Assembly: GCA_031553005.1 (NCBI GenBank)
Contig: JAVBMA010000007.1
Span: 1-64,000 of the forward strand
Source of the DNA: RGIG9379 sp031553005
GTDB lineage: Bacteria; Bacteroidota; Bacteroidia; Bacteroidales; Paludibacteraceae
DNA length: 64,000 nucleotides
Direction: 5' to 3'
In this document: positions 42,076-50,069 of the stretch, piece after piece
Numbering within the stretch: the first letter of the stretch is position 1
How the letters are laid out: each line of letters begins with the position of its first letter
The notes under the pieces: model-generated
What the model was told of the DNA's origin: nothing
What the model saw: the letters and a program-made list of their open reading frames with translations, nothing else
Database searches by the model: none
Made by a program: the position numbers and the translations under genes

Positions 42076-43068
42076 ATGGAGATTATATTTATAATAGCAG
42101 CTCTTGTAGTGGGTGGAGGTGCTACGTGGATAATAAGCAACACGCTATTAAAATCACGTACCAAAAACATTATAAAAGATGCTGAAACCGAAGCAAAACT
42201 ACTCAGGGACAACAAGATGCTTGAGGTAAAAGAAAAATACCTGACACTTAAAAATGAGTATGAAGCTCAAGTAAACCAACGCAACGCGAGGATGCAACAA
42301 GCGGAATCCAAGTTGAAACAACGCGAAATGCAACTAAACCAACAACAATCCGAATTGCAAAAAGGCAAATCCGAAACGGAGGCTATTAAAGAAAACTTGA
42401 ATAACCAGCTTGATATTGTCGATAAAAGAAAACAAGAACTGGAAAAATTACAACGTCAGGCACACGACCAATTGGAGGTTATTTCCGGACTTTCAGCTCA
42501 GGATGCTAAAGATAAACTTATCGAATCCCTGAAAGAAGAGGCTAAGACAGACGCCATGTCTTACATCAATGAAATCATGGAAGAAGCTAAAATGACAGCT
42601 AATAAAGAAGCTAAAAGAGTCGTTGTTCAAACCATACAAAGAGTTGCAACAGAAGCAGCTATCGAAAACTCAGTTACTGTTTTCAATATCGATTCTGATG
42701 AACTTAAAGGACGTATTATTGGACGTGAAGGACGTAACATCCGCGCATTGGAAGCCGCAACAGGTGTTGAAATCATTGTTGATGATACCCCTGAAGCAAT
42801 CGTTCTTTCCGCATTTGACCCTGTTCGCAGGGAAATTGCCCGCCTTGCCTTGCACCAACTAGTAACCGACGGACGTATTCATCCCGCACGCATTGAAGAG
42901 GTAGTATCCAAAGTTAAAAAGCAAGTTGAAGAAGAAATCGTAGAAACAGGTAAACGTACAACTATTGATTTGGGAATCCATGGCTTACATCCTGAATTAA
43001 TCCGCTTAATCGGTAAGATGAAATACCGCTCATCATACGGACAAAACCTATTTCAACACGCTCGTTAA
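42076..43068 (+). pseudogene. rny: RNase Y, N-terminal fragment (interrupted by in-frame TAA)
   Basis: RNase Y is the membrane-bound endoribonuclease that starts mRNA decay. This fragment of 330 residues has the N-terminal membrane helix (EIIFIIAALVVGGGATWII), a coiled coil (about 25-165) and the KH domain (GRIIGREGRNIRALEAATGVEIIVDDTPE, about 208-240). It stops just as the HD domain begins: YGQNLFQHAR, then TAA at 43066-43068. Reading on in the same frame gives TSNLCATMASELGLNPK, the normal continuation; the stop replaces a Glu seen in homologues (QHSRE), a single-base GAA to TAA change. The full frame 42076-43605 is 509 codons, the usual length. As written, the product would lack the catalytic HD domain. 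A sequencing error is possible. Confidence 0.88.
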
Positions 43069-43089
43069 ACCTCAAACCTTTGTGCTACA

Positions 43090-43605
43090 ATGGCATCTGA
43101 ATTAGGATTAAACCCTAAAAAAGCAAAACGTGCCGGATTACTCCACGATATTGGTAAAGTGCCTGATGATGAACCGGAATTACCACACGCTATCCTGGGG
43201 ATGAAATTAGCCGAAAAATATAAGGAAAAACCGGAAATTTGTAACGCTATCGGAGCTCACCATGACGAAATAGAAATGGATAACCTGCTCTCTCCTGTTG
43301 TTCAAGCTTGTGATGCTATCTCCGGAGCACGTCCGGGAGCTCGCCGCGAAATTGTGGAAGCATATATCAAACGTCTGAATGACCTTGAAAAATTGGCACT
43401 ATCCTACCCCGGGGTAATAAAAACATATGCTATTCAGGCAGGACGTGAACTGCGTGTAATCGTAGGTGCGGACAAAATAGACGACAAAGAAACGGAAACA
43501 TTATCATACGAGATAGCCAAAAAGATTCAAGATGAAATGACTTATCCCGGACAGGTAAAAATCACCGTTATCCGTGAAACCCGTTCAGTAAGTTTCGCTA
43601 AATAA
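43090..43605 (+). pseudogene. rny: RNase Y, C-terminal HD-domain fragment
   Basis: In frame with the preceding fragment. From the internal ATG at 43090 it reads MASELGLNPKKAKRAGLLHDIGKV, carrying the HD motif itself, then AHHDEIEM and PVVQACDAISGARPGARRE, and the C-terminal RNase Y domain to SFAK. The first metal-binding His of the HD domain lies in the upstream fragment (FQH), so this piece alone should be inactive unless the two associate or the stop is read through. No promoter or Shine-Dalgarno sequence precedes the ATG. A terminator hairpin follows at 43613-43650. Confidence 0.85.
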
Positions 43606-43612
43606 AAAACAA

Positions 43613-43650
43613 AAAAGGAAAATTGAAAAAGTTTTTTCAATTTTCCTTTT
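43613..43650 (+). terminator. Terminator after RNase Y
   Basis: AAAAGGAAAATTGAAAAA (43613-43630) pairs with the complementary run ending TTTTCCTTTT around a one-base gap: an 18-bp AT-rich stem ending in T's. A heptamer array (CTCTCAA/CTTTCAC) follows. Confidence 0.6.
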
Positions 43651-43682
43651 CAAACTCTCAACTTTCACTTTTCACCTTACAA

Positions 43683-44077
43683 GGGGCTGACCGGATTTGA
43701 CAGCGGGCAGAAGTGATATGTAAGCATGCAGTGCGCCGGTGGCTGGCACTATAATCTCGGAGACCAAAAATTCAACTGGCGAAAATAACTACGCTCTTGC
43801 TGCTTAATCGAAGTATAGTAGATATAGCTTTATCCTGGTATTAGATACCGGGACGAGACTTCTCCCGGATGCTAACGCCCTGAAGCGGTTCGACACGGAG
43901 AAGCAGACAAATCGGGGATAGTAAATGAATGCCTTGATTCATTTATGAAAATTTAGAGGATAAGGTTTTGGTTGGTGGCTTCGGTCTTGCCAAAGCACGA
44001 AAACCTAAGCGAAGATAAGCATGTAGAAAGCATATTAATTCCTCGTTTGGACCGGGGTTCGACTCCCCGCAGCTCCA
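43683..44077 (+). ncRNA. ssrA: tmRNA
   Basis: Rescues stalled ribosomes. The 5' end GGGGCTG pairs with CAGCTCC near the 3' end to form the tRNA-like acceptor; GGTTCGACTCC is the T arm. The tag frame runs GGC GAA AAT AAC TAC GCT CTT GCT GCT TAA (43778-43807), giving GENNYALAA, the tag of Bacteroidales. The intervening 250 bases hold pseudoknot regions. CCA is not encoded after the discriminator A. A terminator follows at once. Confidence 0.96.
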
Positions 44078-44086
44078 CAAAATCAT

Positions 44087-44124
44087 AAAAAGCAGGCAAA
44101 TCAATTGATTGCCTGCTTTTTATT
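44087..44124 (+). terminator. Terminator of tmRNA
   Basis: AAAAGCAGGCAA pairs with TTGCCTGCTTTT around ATCAATTGAT, followed by TATT. The rest of the gap 44125-44605 is AT-rich; I see no supported gene in it. Confidence 0.85.
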
Positions 44125-44605
44125 ATCCAATACAACTATTTTCCAAAGTTTTTATACGCCAATTTTTTAGTTGATTCAACAGTAGTTTTTTTAATCAGAT
44201 TATTACAATGTTAATCCTGTATAATAATTTTATAAAAATAAGGAAACATATTATATTAGCGCATATTTATTATTTATAGGGTTCATATTCGGCTTGATAG
44301 GGATTTCTATCGTTCCTGCTTCAACCTGATAAAAGCTAAACCACAGGATATAGAGGTTATTAAAAGAACAGCAAAGAATAAAAATTAATCTTAAAAATCC
44401 TAACCAAACGAAGCAACAGTATTGAAAAGAAAAATACTGCCCATAAACTTTCACATTGAGCAAGACTTAATAAAAAAGTATTCTCACTTATGTTCCTATT
44501 TATTTAGATATAAAATTGTACTATTAACCACTCTAAGATGGTAAATAGAAAGGTGACTCCGGATAATTTAAAAACCATTAACATAAAAACAAAAAACGAA
44601 CTATT

Positions 44606-45337
44606 ATGAAAAACATTAGAATTATTAACTGCGTGTTAATCTGTTTTGGATTGATTTTTATCTCTTCTTGTAAAGACGAAAAAAATGCAGAAAAAGGAGT
44701 TATTACATTTGAAGTCAATTATCAAGCCATTAATTGTGCATCAAACGTAACCATCTATCTTGATGGAGAAAACATCGGCACATTGGAAAATACTCTTGAT
44801 GCCATTCCTAAACCGAGTAAAACTGAAAGTATCGCAAAAGAAGTTTCAACCGGAAAACACTCTTACAAAGCTGAAATCCGGTCTGAAAATGAATATTATA
44901 CAAAAGACATAACAGGTACATTTTCAATATCGGAAAATGAATCTCAAAAAATCGTTATAGACTATTTAGAGATATTTAAAGAAGAAGATAATACAACAAG
45001 TAACTGTGACCAAGATGTAATAATCAGTAATGAGGAATACGAAAATGCAACCGACGTGCTATCTGTTATTGATATGAATATTTCAGGGAATTGCCTGAAA
45101 ATAAAATTTGCTGCAAGTGGATGCAGCGGAGATACATGGATTGTAAAATTAATTGATTCGGGAAATGTGATGGAAGAACCTTATCAAAGAAATTTAAAGC
45201 TTACCATTCACAATGAAGAAATATGTATGGCTGTTCCTACAAAAGAAATATCTTTTAATATCCAAGACCTGCAAATAAGTGGTGATAATAAAGTTTTATT
45301 GAATATTGGAGGAAAGCAGATTCTCTATGAATATTAA
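44606..45337 (+). CDS. Hypothetical lipoprotein
   Basis: 243 residues with a lipoprotein signal MKNIRIINCVLICFGLIFISSC (lipobox ISSC). The mature part has a first half with a repeated strand pattern (VTIYLDGENIGTLENTL... KHSYKAEIRSENEYYTKDITGTFSI), like a small beta domain of the PEGA or carboxypeptidase-regulatory type, and a second half with Cys pairs (SNCDQDV, GNCLKIKFAASGCSGDTWIVKL) that might form disulphides. Not matched to a named family. Solitary gene; a bidirectional hairpin follows. Confidence 0.6.
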   Translation: MKNIRIINCVLICFGLIFISSCKDEKNAEKGVITFEVNYQAINCASNVTIYLDGENIGTLENTLDAIPKPSKTESIAKEVSTGKHSYKAEIRSENEYYTKDITGTFSISENESQKIVIDYLEIFKEEDNTTSNCDQDVIISNEEYENATDVLSVIDMNISGNCLKIKFAASGCSGDTWIVKLIDSGNVMEEPYQRNLKLTIHNEEICMAVPTKEISFNIQDLQISGDNKVLLNIGGKQILYEY

Positions 45338-45384
45338 AAAACTCTTGCCAGTAGAACTAGTTTAAGAATATCCACCAAATAAAA

Positions 45385-45421
45385 AAATAGCCATTTCAAT
45401 CTGAATATGAAATGGCTATTT
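45385..45421. terminator. Bidirectional terminator
   Basis: AAATAGCCATTTCA / TGAAATGGCTATTT, perfect 14-bp stem, 9-nt loop, with A/T runs on both sides, between convergent genes. Confidence 0.8.
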
Positions 45422-45456
45422 CTATTTATAGAAAACTCACAAATAACAAGGACTTA

Positions 45457-45711
45457 TTACTCCTCGTTTATTTCTACCTGTTTTCTTTTATTTTTTTTCA
45501 TTTCATACTCAGCACGGTCTTTGAGGTATTCCATCTCATTTTGACCTACATCTACGGCGTTCTTAAATTTCTTCTTTGCATTAAATGCAAATTCATGCAT
45601 ATTATCAGATACCTGGTCGAAATATCCTTTTTCATAAGCCATTCTGGCTAAATAACCTAAGGTTATACCAACTGCGGCACCAAGAGTGGTACCTAAAATC
45701 ATTTTTTTCAT
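45457..45711 (-). CDS. YtxH-like small membrane-anchored protein
   Basis: 84 residues from ATG 45711 (MKKMILGTTLGAAVGITLGYLARMAYEKG). One glycine/alanine-rich membrane segment with the GTTLGAAVGITLG pattern is followed by a charged helix (FAFNAKKKFKNAVDVGQNEMEYLKDRAEYEMKKNKRK). This matches the YtxH/gas-vesicle-like stress proteins. A longer frame to 45813 lacks such an alignment. Function is unknown, generally stress related. Upstream to 46055 there is no gene on this strand; the stretch contains the promoter of the TonB receptor. Confidence 0.65.
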   Translation of the reverse strand: MKKMILGTTLGAAVGITLGYLARMAYEKGYFDQVSDNMHEFAFNAKKKFKNAVDVGQNEMEYLKDRAEYEMKKNKRKQVEINEE

Positions 45712-45983
45712 AATTATCAAGTTTATATTATTTATAAATATGGCAAAAAATCTATGAGATTTATAACTCTTTCCCGGCAGTTTAATCTTACAAGCTAAAA
45801 TAAAAACAATCATATTTCACTCTTTGTTCATATCATTTGCTCAACAAGTAAAATATCATCGTTTATCCGTACAAACTTTTTAATAAAATCAAAAACAATA
45901 ATAAATATTACATCAAACAAAATATTTCCTCTACTCCTGACGTTCTAAAGTCAATCATAAAAGGTAATCCGCTTTCGCTCGCA

Positions 45984-46013
45984 TTGCCAATCGAAACGAA
46001 ATAGTTACCTTCG
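45984..46013 (+). promoter_or_regulatory. Promoter of the TonB receptor operon
   Basis: TTG (45984-45986), 19-nt spacer, TACCTTCG (46006-46013), one mismatch in TAnnTTTG. Leader about 36 bases. Confidence 0.5.
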
Positions 46014-46055
46014 CATTTTGAAAAATTGACGCAAATAACAAAAAAATAGAACTGA

Positions 46056-48398
46056 ATGTACAGAAAACCAGCACTGTTACTGTTTTTATTCTTACCTTTT
46101 TTCTTAAACGGATATAGCCAAACCACTCTTAGCGGTATTATACGGGATGCAAGTACGAATGAAACATTAATCGGAGTTTCCATCTACGTAAAAGAATTAA
46201 AAAAAGGAACAGCAACAAACGAGAAAGGGAAATACTCAATCAATCTGCCTAAAGGAGAATTTAACATTCAAATCTCTTACATTGGATACCTTACAACAGA
46301 AAAAAAAGTCTCAATCACAAATAACAATCCCCAACAACTTAATATAAAGCTCAATACCGACGATTTGGAATTGGAAGAAGTCGTAGTAACCGGTAGAAAA
46401 AAAGATGCGAACATATCCGAAATGGTGATGAGCAGCCAAACACTTCAATTGGTCACCATAAAAAAAATCCCTGCATTGATGGGCGAAGTAGATGTTATCA
46501 AAGCTATTCAGTTATTGCCCGGCGTACAGGCAGCTGCCGAAGGTTCGTCCGGTTTTAGCGTGAGAGGCGGAGGAATAGACCAAAACCTGATTTTACTGGA
46601 CGATGCAACCATATACAATGCATCCCACATGATGGGATTTTTCTCGGTATTCAACAATGATGCTGTCAGCGAAGCTACCTTATTGAAAGGTGATATCCCT
46701 GCGATATACGGAGGACGATTGTCATCCGTTTTGGACGTGTCAATGAAAAAAGATATGCCCAATAAGTTTTCCGGTTCGGGAGGCATTGGCCTTATATCAA
46801 GCAGGCTAATGTTGGAAGCGCCTTTGTTCAATAACAAAACATCGGTTATGATTGCGGGCAGAAGAACTTACGCCGACCTTTTTCTTCCGTTAGCCGGAAA
46901 TGATGACCTGAAAGATACTTATCTCTACTTTTATGACCTCAATGCTAAAATAACTCATACTTTCGATGCAAATAACCGGATTTACCTCTCCGGATATTAC
47001 GGGAAAGATAACTTCGGAATGAATGACCTGATGGGATTCGGTTTCGGCAATGCAAGCGTATCAGCCCGTTGGAATCATATCTTTTCAAAAAATCTCTATT
47101 CCAATTTAAGCATACTCGGTTCCCAATACAAATACGGAGTGGATATGGAGGCTAAGCCTTATAATATGACTCTTGGGGCAGGAATGAAAGACTGGACATT
47201 AAAATATGATTTTTCTTATCTGTGGAATCCTAAAAACAGTACAAAGTTTGGTATTTCCGGCATATACCACCGTTTTAACCAAGGGGAATTGAAAAATAAA
47301 GACAATAATGAAAATCTTCCGGTTGTAATAGAAAATAAGATATTGGAAAACCGGAAAGCATTGGAATACGGGCTTTACGCTTCTCATGAGCAATCTGTTA
47401 CGCAAAAACTCTCGGTAAAATACGGACTCAGGGTTTCAATGTTCCAAAACATCGGAAAAGAAATGCTTTACCATTTCGATAAAGACTACAACGTTGCCGA
47501 CTCTACCCAGTACGGAAATGGGAAAATATTCAATACGAAAGTGAATTTTGAACCCCGCTTAGGTGTATTATACCAATTAGACAGAGCTTCATCCGTAAAA
47601 GCCTCTTATTCCCGCACGGTACAATATGCGCAACTGGCATCCAATTCTAACGGAGGACTTCCTTTCGATATTTGGTATCCGAGCAACCCGAATATAAAAC
47701 CTCAAAAATGCGACCAGTTTGCTATCGGATATTTCCGTAACTTCTTCGATAACTTGATTGAAACTTCCGTAGAGGTTTATTACAAAAACATGCAAAATGT
47801 AATTGATTTCAAGGATCATGCCTCTATCTACGGGAATGAACACCTTGACGGGGAAATTCGTGCCGGAAAAGGGCGTTCCTACGGTGTTGAATTTCTGGTA
47901 CGTAAAAATGTAGGAAAACTTACAGGTTGGGTGTCTTACACCTATTCAAGGACATTCAAAACAATTGAAGATATTAATTTCGGAAAAGAATACCGGTCTG
48001 CTTTTGACCGCCCGAACAACTTTGTCGCAGTATTGAGTTACGACATAACCAAACGTCTGAACGTCTCTGCCAACTGGGTATATAACACCGGGCAACCGGT
48101 AACGTATCCTTACGGAAAGTATAGGGTCGACAATGTTCCATACGCCATTTATAGCGGAGAAAGAAATAAAAGCCGTTATCCTGATTATCACAGGATGGAT
48201 ATTGCGGCTACTCTTCAAACAAAGAAACGGAGTTGGAAGAAATGGGAAGGAGAATGGAATTTCTCCATATACAACCTGTATGGAAGACAGAATACGTGGG
48301 CTGTTATTTTTACTCCGGGCGAGAATAACACAATAAAAACGGAAAAAATATATCTTTTTTCACTCGTTCCGTCTGTTTCATATAACTTCAAATTTTAA
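46056..48398 (+). CDS. TonB-dependent receptor with carboxypeptidase-like N-terminal domain
   Basis: 780-residue outer-membrane transporter. Signal peptide MYRKPALLLFLFLPFFLNGYSQ; a CarbopepD_reg-like domain (TLSGIIRDASTNETLIGVSIYVKELKKGTATNEKGKYSINLPKG, about 24-100); a link LELEEVVVTGRK; the plug domain (VDVIKAIQLLPGVQAAAEGSSGFSVRGGGIDQNLILLDDATIYN); and a 22-strand barrel ending VPSVSYNFKF with C-terminal Phe. The DUF4249 gene follows 24 bases later, a pairing seen in other Bacteroidota. It is not a SusC type with SusD partner. Ligand unknown. Confidence 0.93.
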   Translation: MYRKPALLLFLFLPFFLNGYSQTTLSGIIRDASTNETLIGVSIYVKELKKGTATNEKGKYSINLPKGEFNIQISYIGYLTTEKKVSITNNNPQQLNIKLNTDDLELEEVVVTGRKKDANISEMVMSSQTLQLVTIKKIPALMGEVDVIKAIQLLPGVQAAAEGSSGFSVRGGGIDQNLILLDDATIYNASHMMGFFSVFNNDAVSEATLLKGDIPAIYGGRLSSVLDVSMKKDMPNKFSGSGGIGLISSRLMLEAPLFNNKTSVMIAGRRTYADLFLPLAGNDDLKDTYLYFYDLNAKITHTFDANNRIYLSGYYGKDNFGMNDLMGFGFGNASVSARWNHIFSKNLYSNLSILGSQYKYGVDMEAKPYNMTLGAGMKDWTLKYDFSYLWNPKNSTKFGISGIYHRFNQGELKNKDNNENLPVVIENKILENRKALEYGLYASHEQSVTQKLSVKYGLRVSMFQNIGKEMLYHFDKDYNVADSTQYGNGKIFNTKVNFEPRLGVLYQLDRASSVKASYSRTVQYAQLASNSNGGLPFDIWYPSNPNIKPQKCDQFAIGYFRNFFDNLIETSVEVYYKNMQNVIDFKDHASIYGNEHLDGEIRAGKGRSYGVEFLVRKNVGKLTGWVSYTYSRTFKTIEDINFGKEYRSAFDRPNNFVAVLSYDITKRLNVSANWVYNTGQPVTYPYGKYRVDNVPYAIYSGERNKSRYPDYHRMDIAATLQTKKRSWKKWEGEWNFSIYNLYGRQNTWAVIFTPGENNTIKTEKIYLFSLVPSVSYNFKF

Positions 48399-48422
48399 TT
48401 ACTGATAATCATAGAATTAAAA

Positions 48423-49334
48423 ATGAATAATAACTTAGGTTTTATGCAAAAAACAATTTTATATATTACCCTGATTTTAGGATTATTTTCCTGTAAAAAG
48501 GATATTGTCATTGATGTGGAATCCGGAGAACAGATGATAGGAATATACGGCTCCATCACCACAGAAAAAAAGAAGCATAGCATTGTAATCAGCCGCAGTA
48601 CCGATTTTTATGCTTCGGGAGATCCTGAAATGATTTCAAATGCGACTGTTTCTGCTTTTGACGGGACAAATACAATTGAATTTATAGAAAACCCTCAGCA
48701 GCCGGGAGTATATGAAACAATTGAAGAAATAGCAGGAGAAGTCGGATTAACTTATCAATTGTCAGTGGATCTACCTGACAAAGACGGAAACATGAAACAT
48801 TTTTGGGCTGAAAGTATAATGAGACCTATACCCGAACAGATAGATTCTGCCAAAGTACTACCCTACTCTTTTTTGGGTACTTCCGTAGATGATTATTTCA
48901 AAATCTGCCCTTACTTTCAAACAATTGCCGATAAAGAGATGAACTATTTGACAAAAGTGGCTATAAACGATGTTTTAATTACAGATACACTCACGGAATC
49001 TTCTGTTATGCGGCTGGTCGAATTAAACGGATTGTATTTTAACGGACCTGAAATGCAAAATTTATTCGATAAGGACGATTTTCCGACAGGAATATATGTA
49101 CTGGATTTCGAGAAGCCGGATGAAAAGATAAAACCATTCGATAAAATCACCATTTATTTGTATAGTATTAGCAATGACTACCGCAAATATATCCGGGATA
49201 TTGAGAGCAGTAGCGGAAGCAATCCTTTTATGGGAACTCCTTCGAATGTACGAAGCAATATAGAGCCTGCGGGTTCTGCTATCGGATATTTTTATACCGC
49301 TTCCATGATCGAATATTCATTTATATATGAATAA
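48423..49334 (+). CDS. DUF4249 domain lipoprotein
   Basis: 303 residues. Lipoprotein signal (MQKTILYITLILGLFSC from the second Met; the first Met at 48423 adds seven residues), then a beta-rich chain typical of DUF4249: KDIVIDVESGEQMIGIYGSIT...VSAFDGTNTIEF...GLTYQLSVDLPD. It is regularly encoded next to TonB receptors with a carboxypeptidase-like domain and may be a surface partner, somewhat like SusD in role though unrelated. Terminal segment NVRSNIEPAGSAIGYFYTAS is family-like. Ligand unknown. Confidence 0.82.
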   Translation: MNNNLGFMQKTILYITLILGLFSCKKDIVIDVESGEQMIGIYGSITTEKKKHSIVISRSTDFYASGDPEMISNATVSAFDGTNTIEFIENPQQPGVYETIEEIAGEVGLTYQLSVDLPDKDGNMKHFWAESIMRPIPEQIDSAKVLPYSFLGTSVDDYFKICPYFQTIADKEMNYLTKVAINDVLITDTLTESSVMRLVELNGLYFNGPEMQNLFDKDDFPTGIYVLDFEKPDEKIKPFDKITIYLYSISNDYRKYIRDIESSSGSNPFMGTPSNVRSNIEPAGSAIGYFYTASMIEYSFIYE

Positions 49335-49481
49335 GTCAAAACCATGATTTAGTAGTTACAAATTTCCAGTCTATCAGTGAGATAATAAGATAATGCTTAT
49401 CAAATATTATCCCTAAGCTTCTATTGTCCCGTTAGGGATATAATATTGGTAGAGAGAACAGCATATCATCACCTTTTTTCG

Positions 49482-49624
49482 TGCAAACGTTTCTGCAAAC
49501 CTGTTTGGCTTTCCATTTGAACTTGCAGAAACTTCTGCAAAGCTGTCCGGATTCTCATTTGAACTTGCAGAAGCTTCTGCAAGTCTGTCCGGGTTCTCGT
49601 TCTTATTTGCAGAAGTTTCTGCAT
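49482..49624. repeat. 42-bp tandem repeats with palindromic core
   Basis: Units begin at 49482, 49524, 49566 and 49608 (exact 42-base spacing, 3.4 copies). Each starts with TGCAGAA-N2-TTCTGCA or a close variant, followed by a conserved GTCCGGxTTCTCxTTTGAAC-type spacer. The surrounding 49335-49746 region has no supported gene: a minus frame reads the repeat as 14-residue units (AEASASSNENPDSF), but its start lies in a terminator hairpin. Confidence 0.7.
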
Positions 49625-49685
49625 TAATTCCGAACAAAACATAGTGAAGTGAGAAATCTCTTTTGGCTGAGGTTATTTTAGATAT

Positions 49686-49721
49686 AAAAAAAGCACGGAA
49701 CATAAACTCCGTGCTTTTTTG
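49686..49721 (-). terminator. Terminator after the GlsB-like gene
   Basis: AAAAAAGCACGGA / TCCGTGCTTTTTT, a perfect 13-bp stem with 8-nt loop, followed on the minus strand by more T. Confidence 0.8.
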
Positions 49722-49746
49722 TATCTTACAATTTGTTTGATAGAAA

Positions 49747-49989
49747 TTATTTTTTCTTTATCAGGGAGAGAATCCACAACAGGATGATGGCGCCGACAAC
49801 GGCAGCAACCAGTTGCCAAATAATGCCTCCGCCTCCGATACCTAACCAGCTGAACAGGCTACCTCCGATAAAACCTCCGACGATACCAACAATAAGATTT
49901 ATCAGGATTCCATTTCCGGAACCTTTGAAAATAACGCTACCCAAGTAACCTGCTACTAATCCGATAAGGACAGAAAGTAATATACCCAT
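49747..49989 (-). CDS. GlsB/YeaQ/YmgE family stress-response membrane protein
   Basis: 80 residues with three hydrophobic segments: MGILLSVLIGLVAGYLGSVIF, GILINLIVGIVGGFIGGSLFSWL, and IIWQLVAAVVGAIILLWILSLI ending KKK. The pattern GxGxGxxxNxxxGxxGxxxGxxLF is that of the transglycosylase-associated/GlsB family (PF04226). In other bacteria these are general-stress proteins of unknown mechanism. Single gene with its own terminator. Confidence 0.9.
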   Translation of the reverse strand: MGILLSVLIGLVAGYLGSVIFKGSGNGILINLIVGIVGGFIGGSLFSWLGIGGGGIIWQLVAAVVGAIILLWILSLIKKK

Positions 49990-50069
49990 AACTTTAAATT
50001 TTTTAGTTATACATCATTTTTTTATAACATGAGAGTTGCTAAATTAATAAATTCTGTCCGGATTCCTAT

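Noticed and set aside
43066..43068. Stop-codon reassignment or programmed frameshift in RNase Y
   Set aside because: TAA ends many other genes normally in the window, and the frame is continuous, so neither reassignment nor a frameshift is required.
43090..43605. The HD fragment as an independent HD-domain phosphohydrolase gene
   Set aside because: It continues the RNase Y frame exactly, lacks its own promoter, and misses the first metal-binding His located in the upstream fragment.
44251..44463. Minus-strand open frame of 70 codons with one hydrophobic segment
   Set aside because: No recognised family, no promoter, very AT-rich surroundings; could be a small membrane protein but support is insufficient.
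49482..49624. Evenly spaced palindromic repeats that look like a CRISPR array
   Set aside because: The segments between palindromes are themselves conserved, the unit is 42 bases in all, there are fewer than four units, and no cas gene is present.
49413..49703. Minus-strand open frame of 96 codons with 14-residue repeats
   Set aside because: Its start codon lies in the terminator hairpin of the GlsB-like gene and it lacks a promoter; it is better described as a DNA repeat, though a remnant of a repeat protein remains possible.
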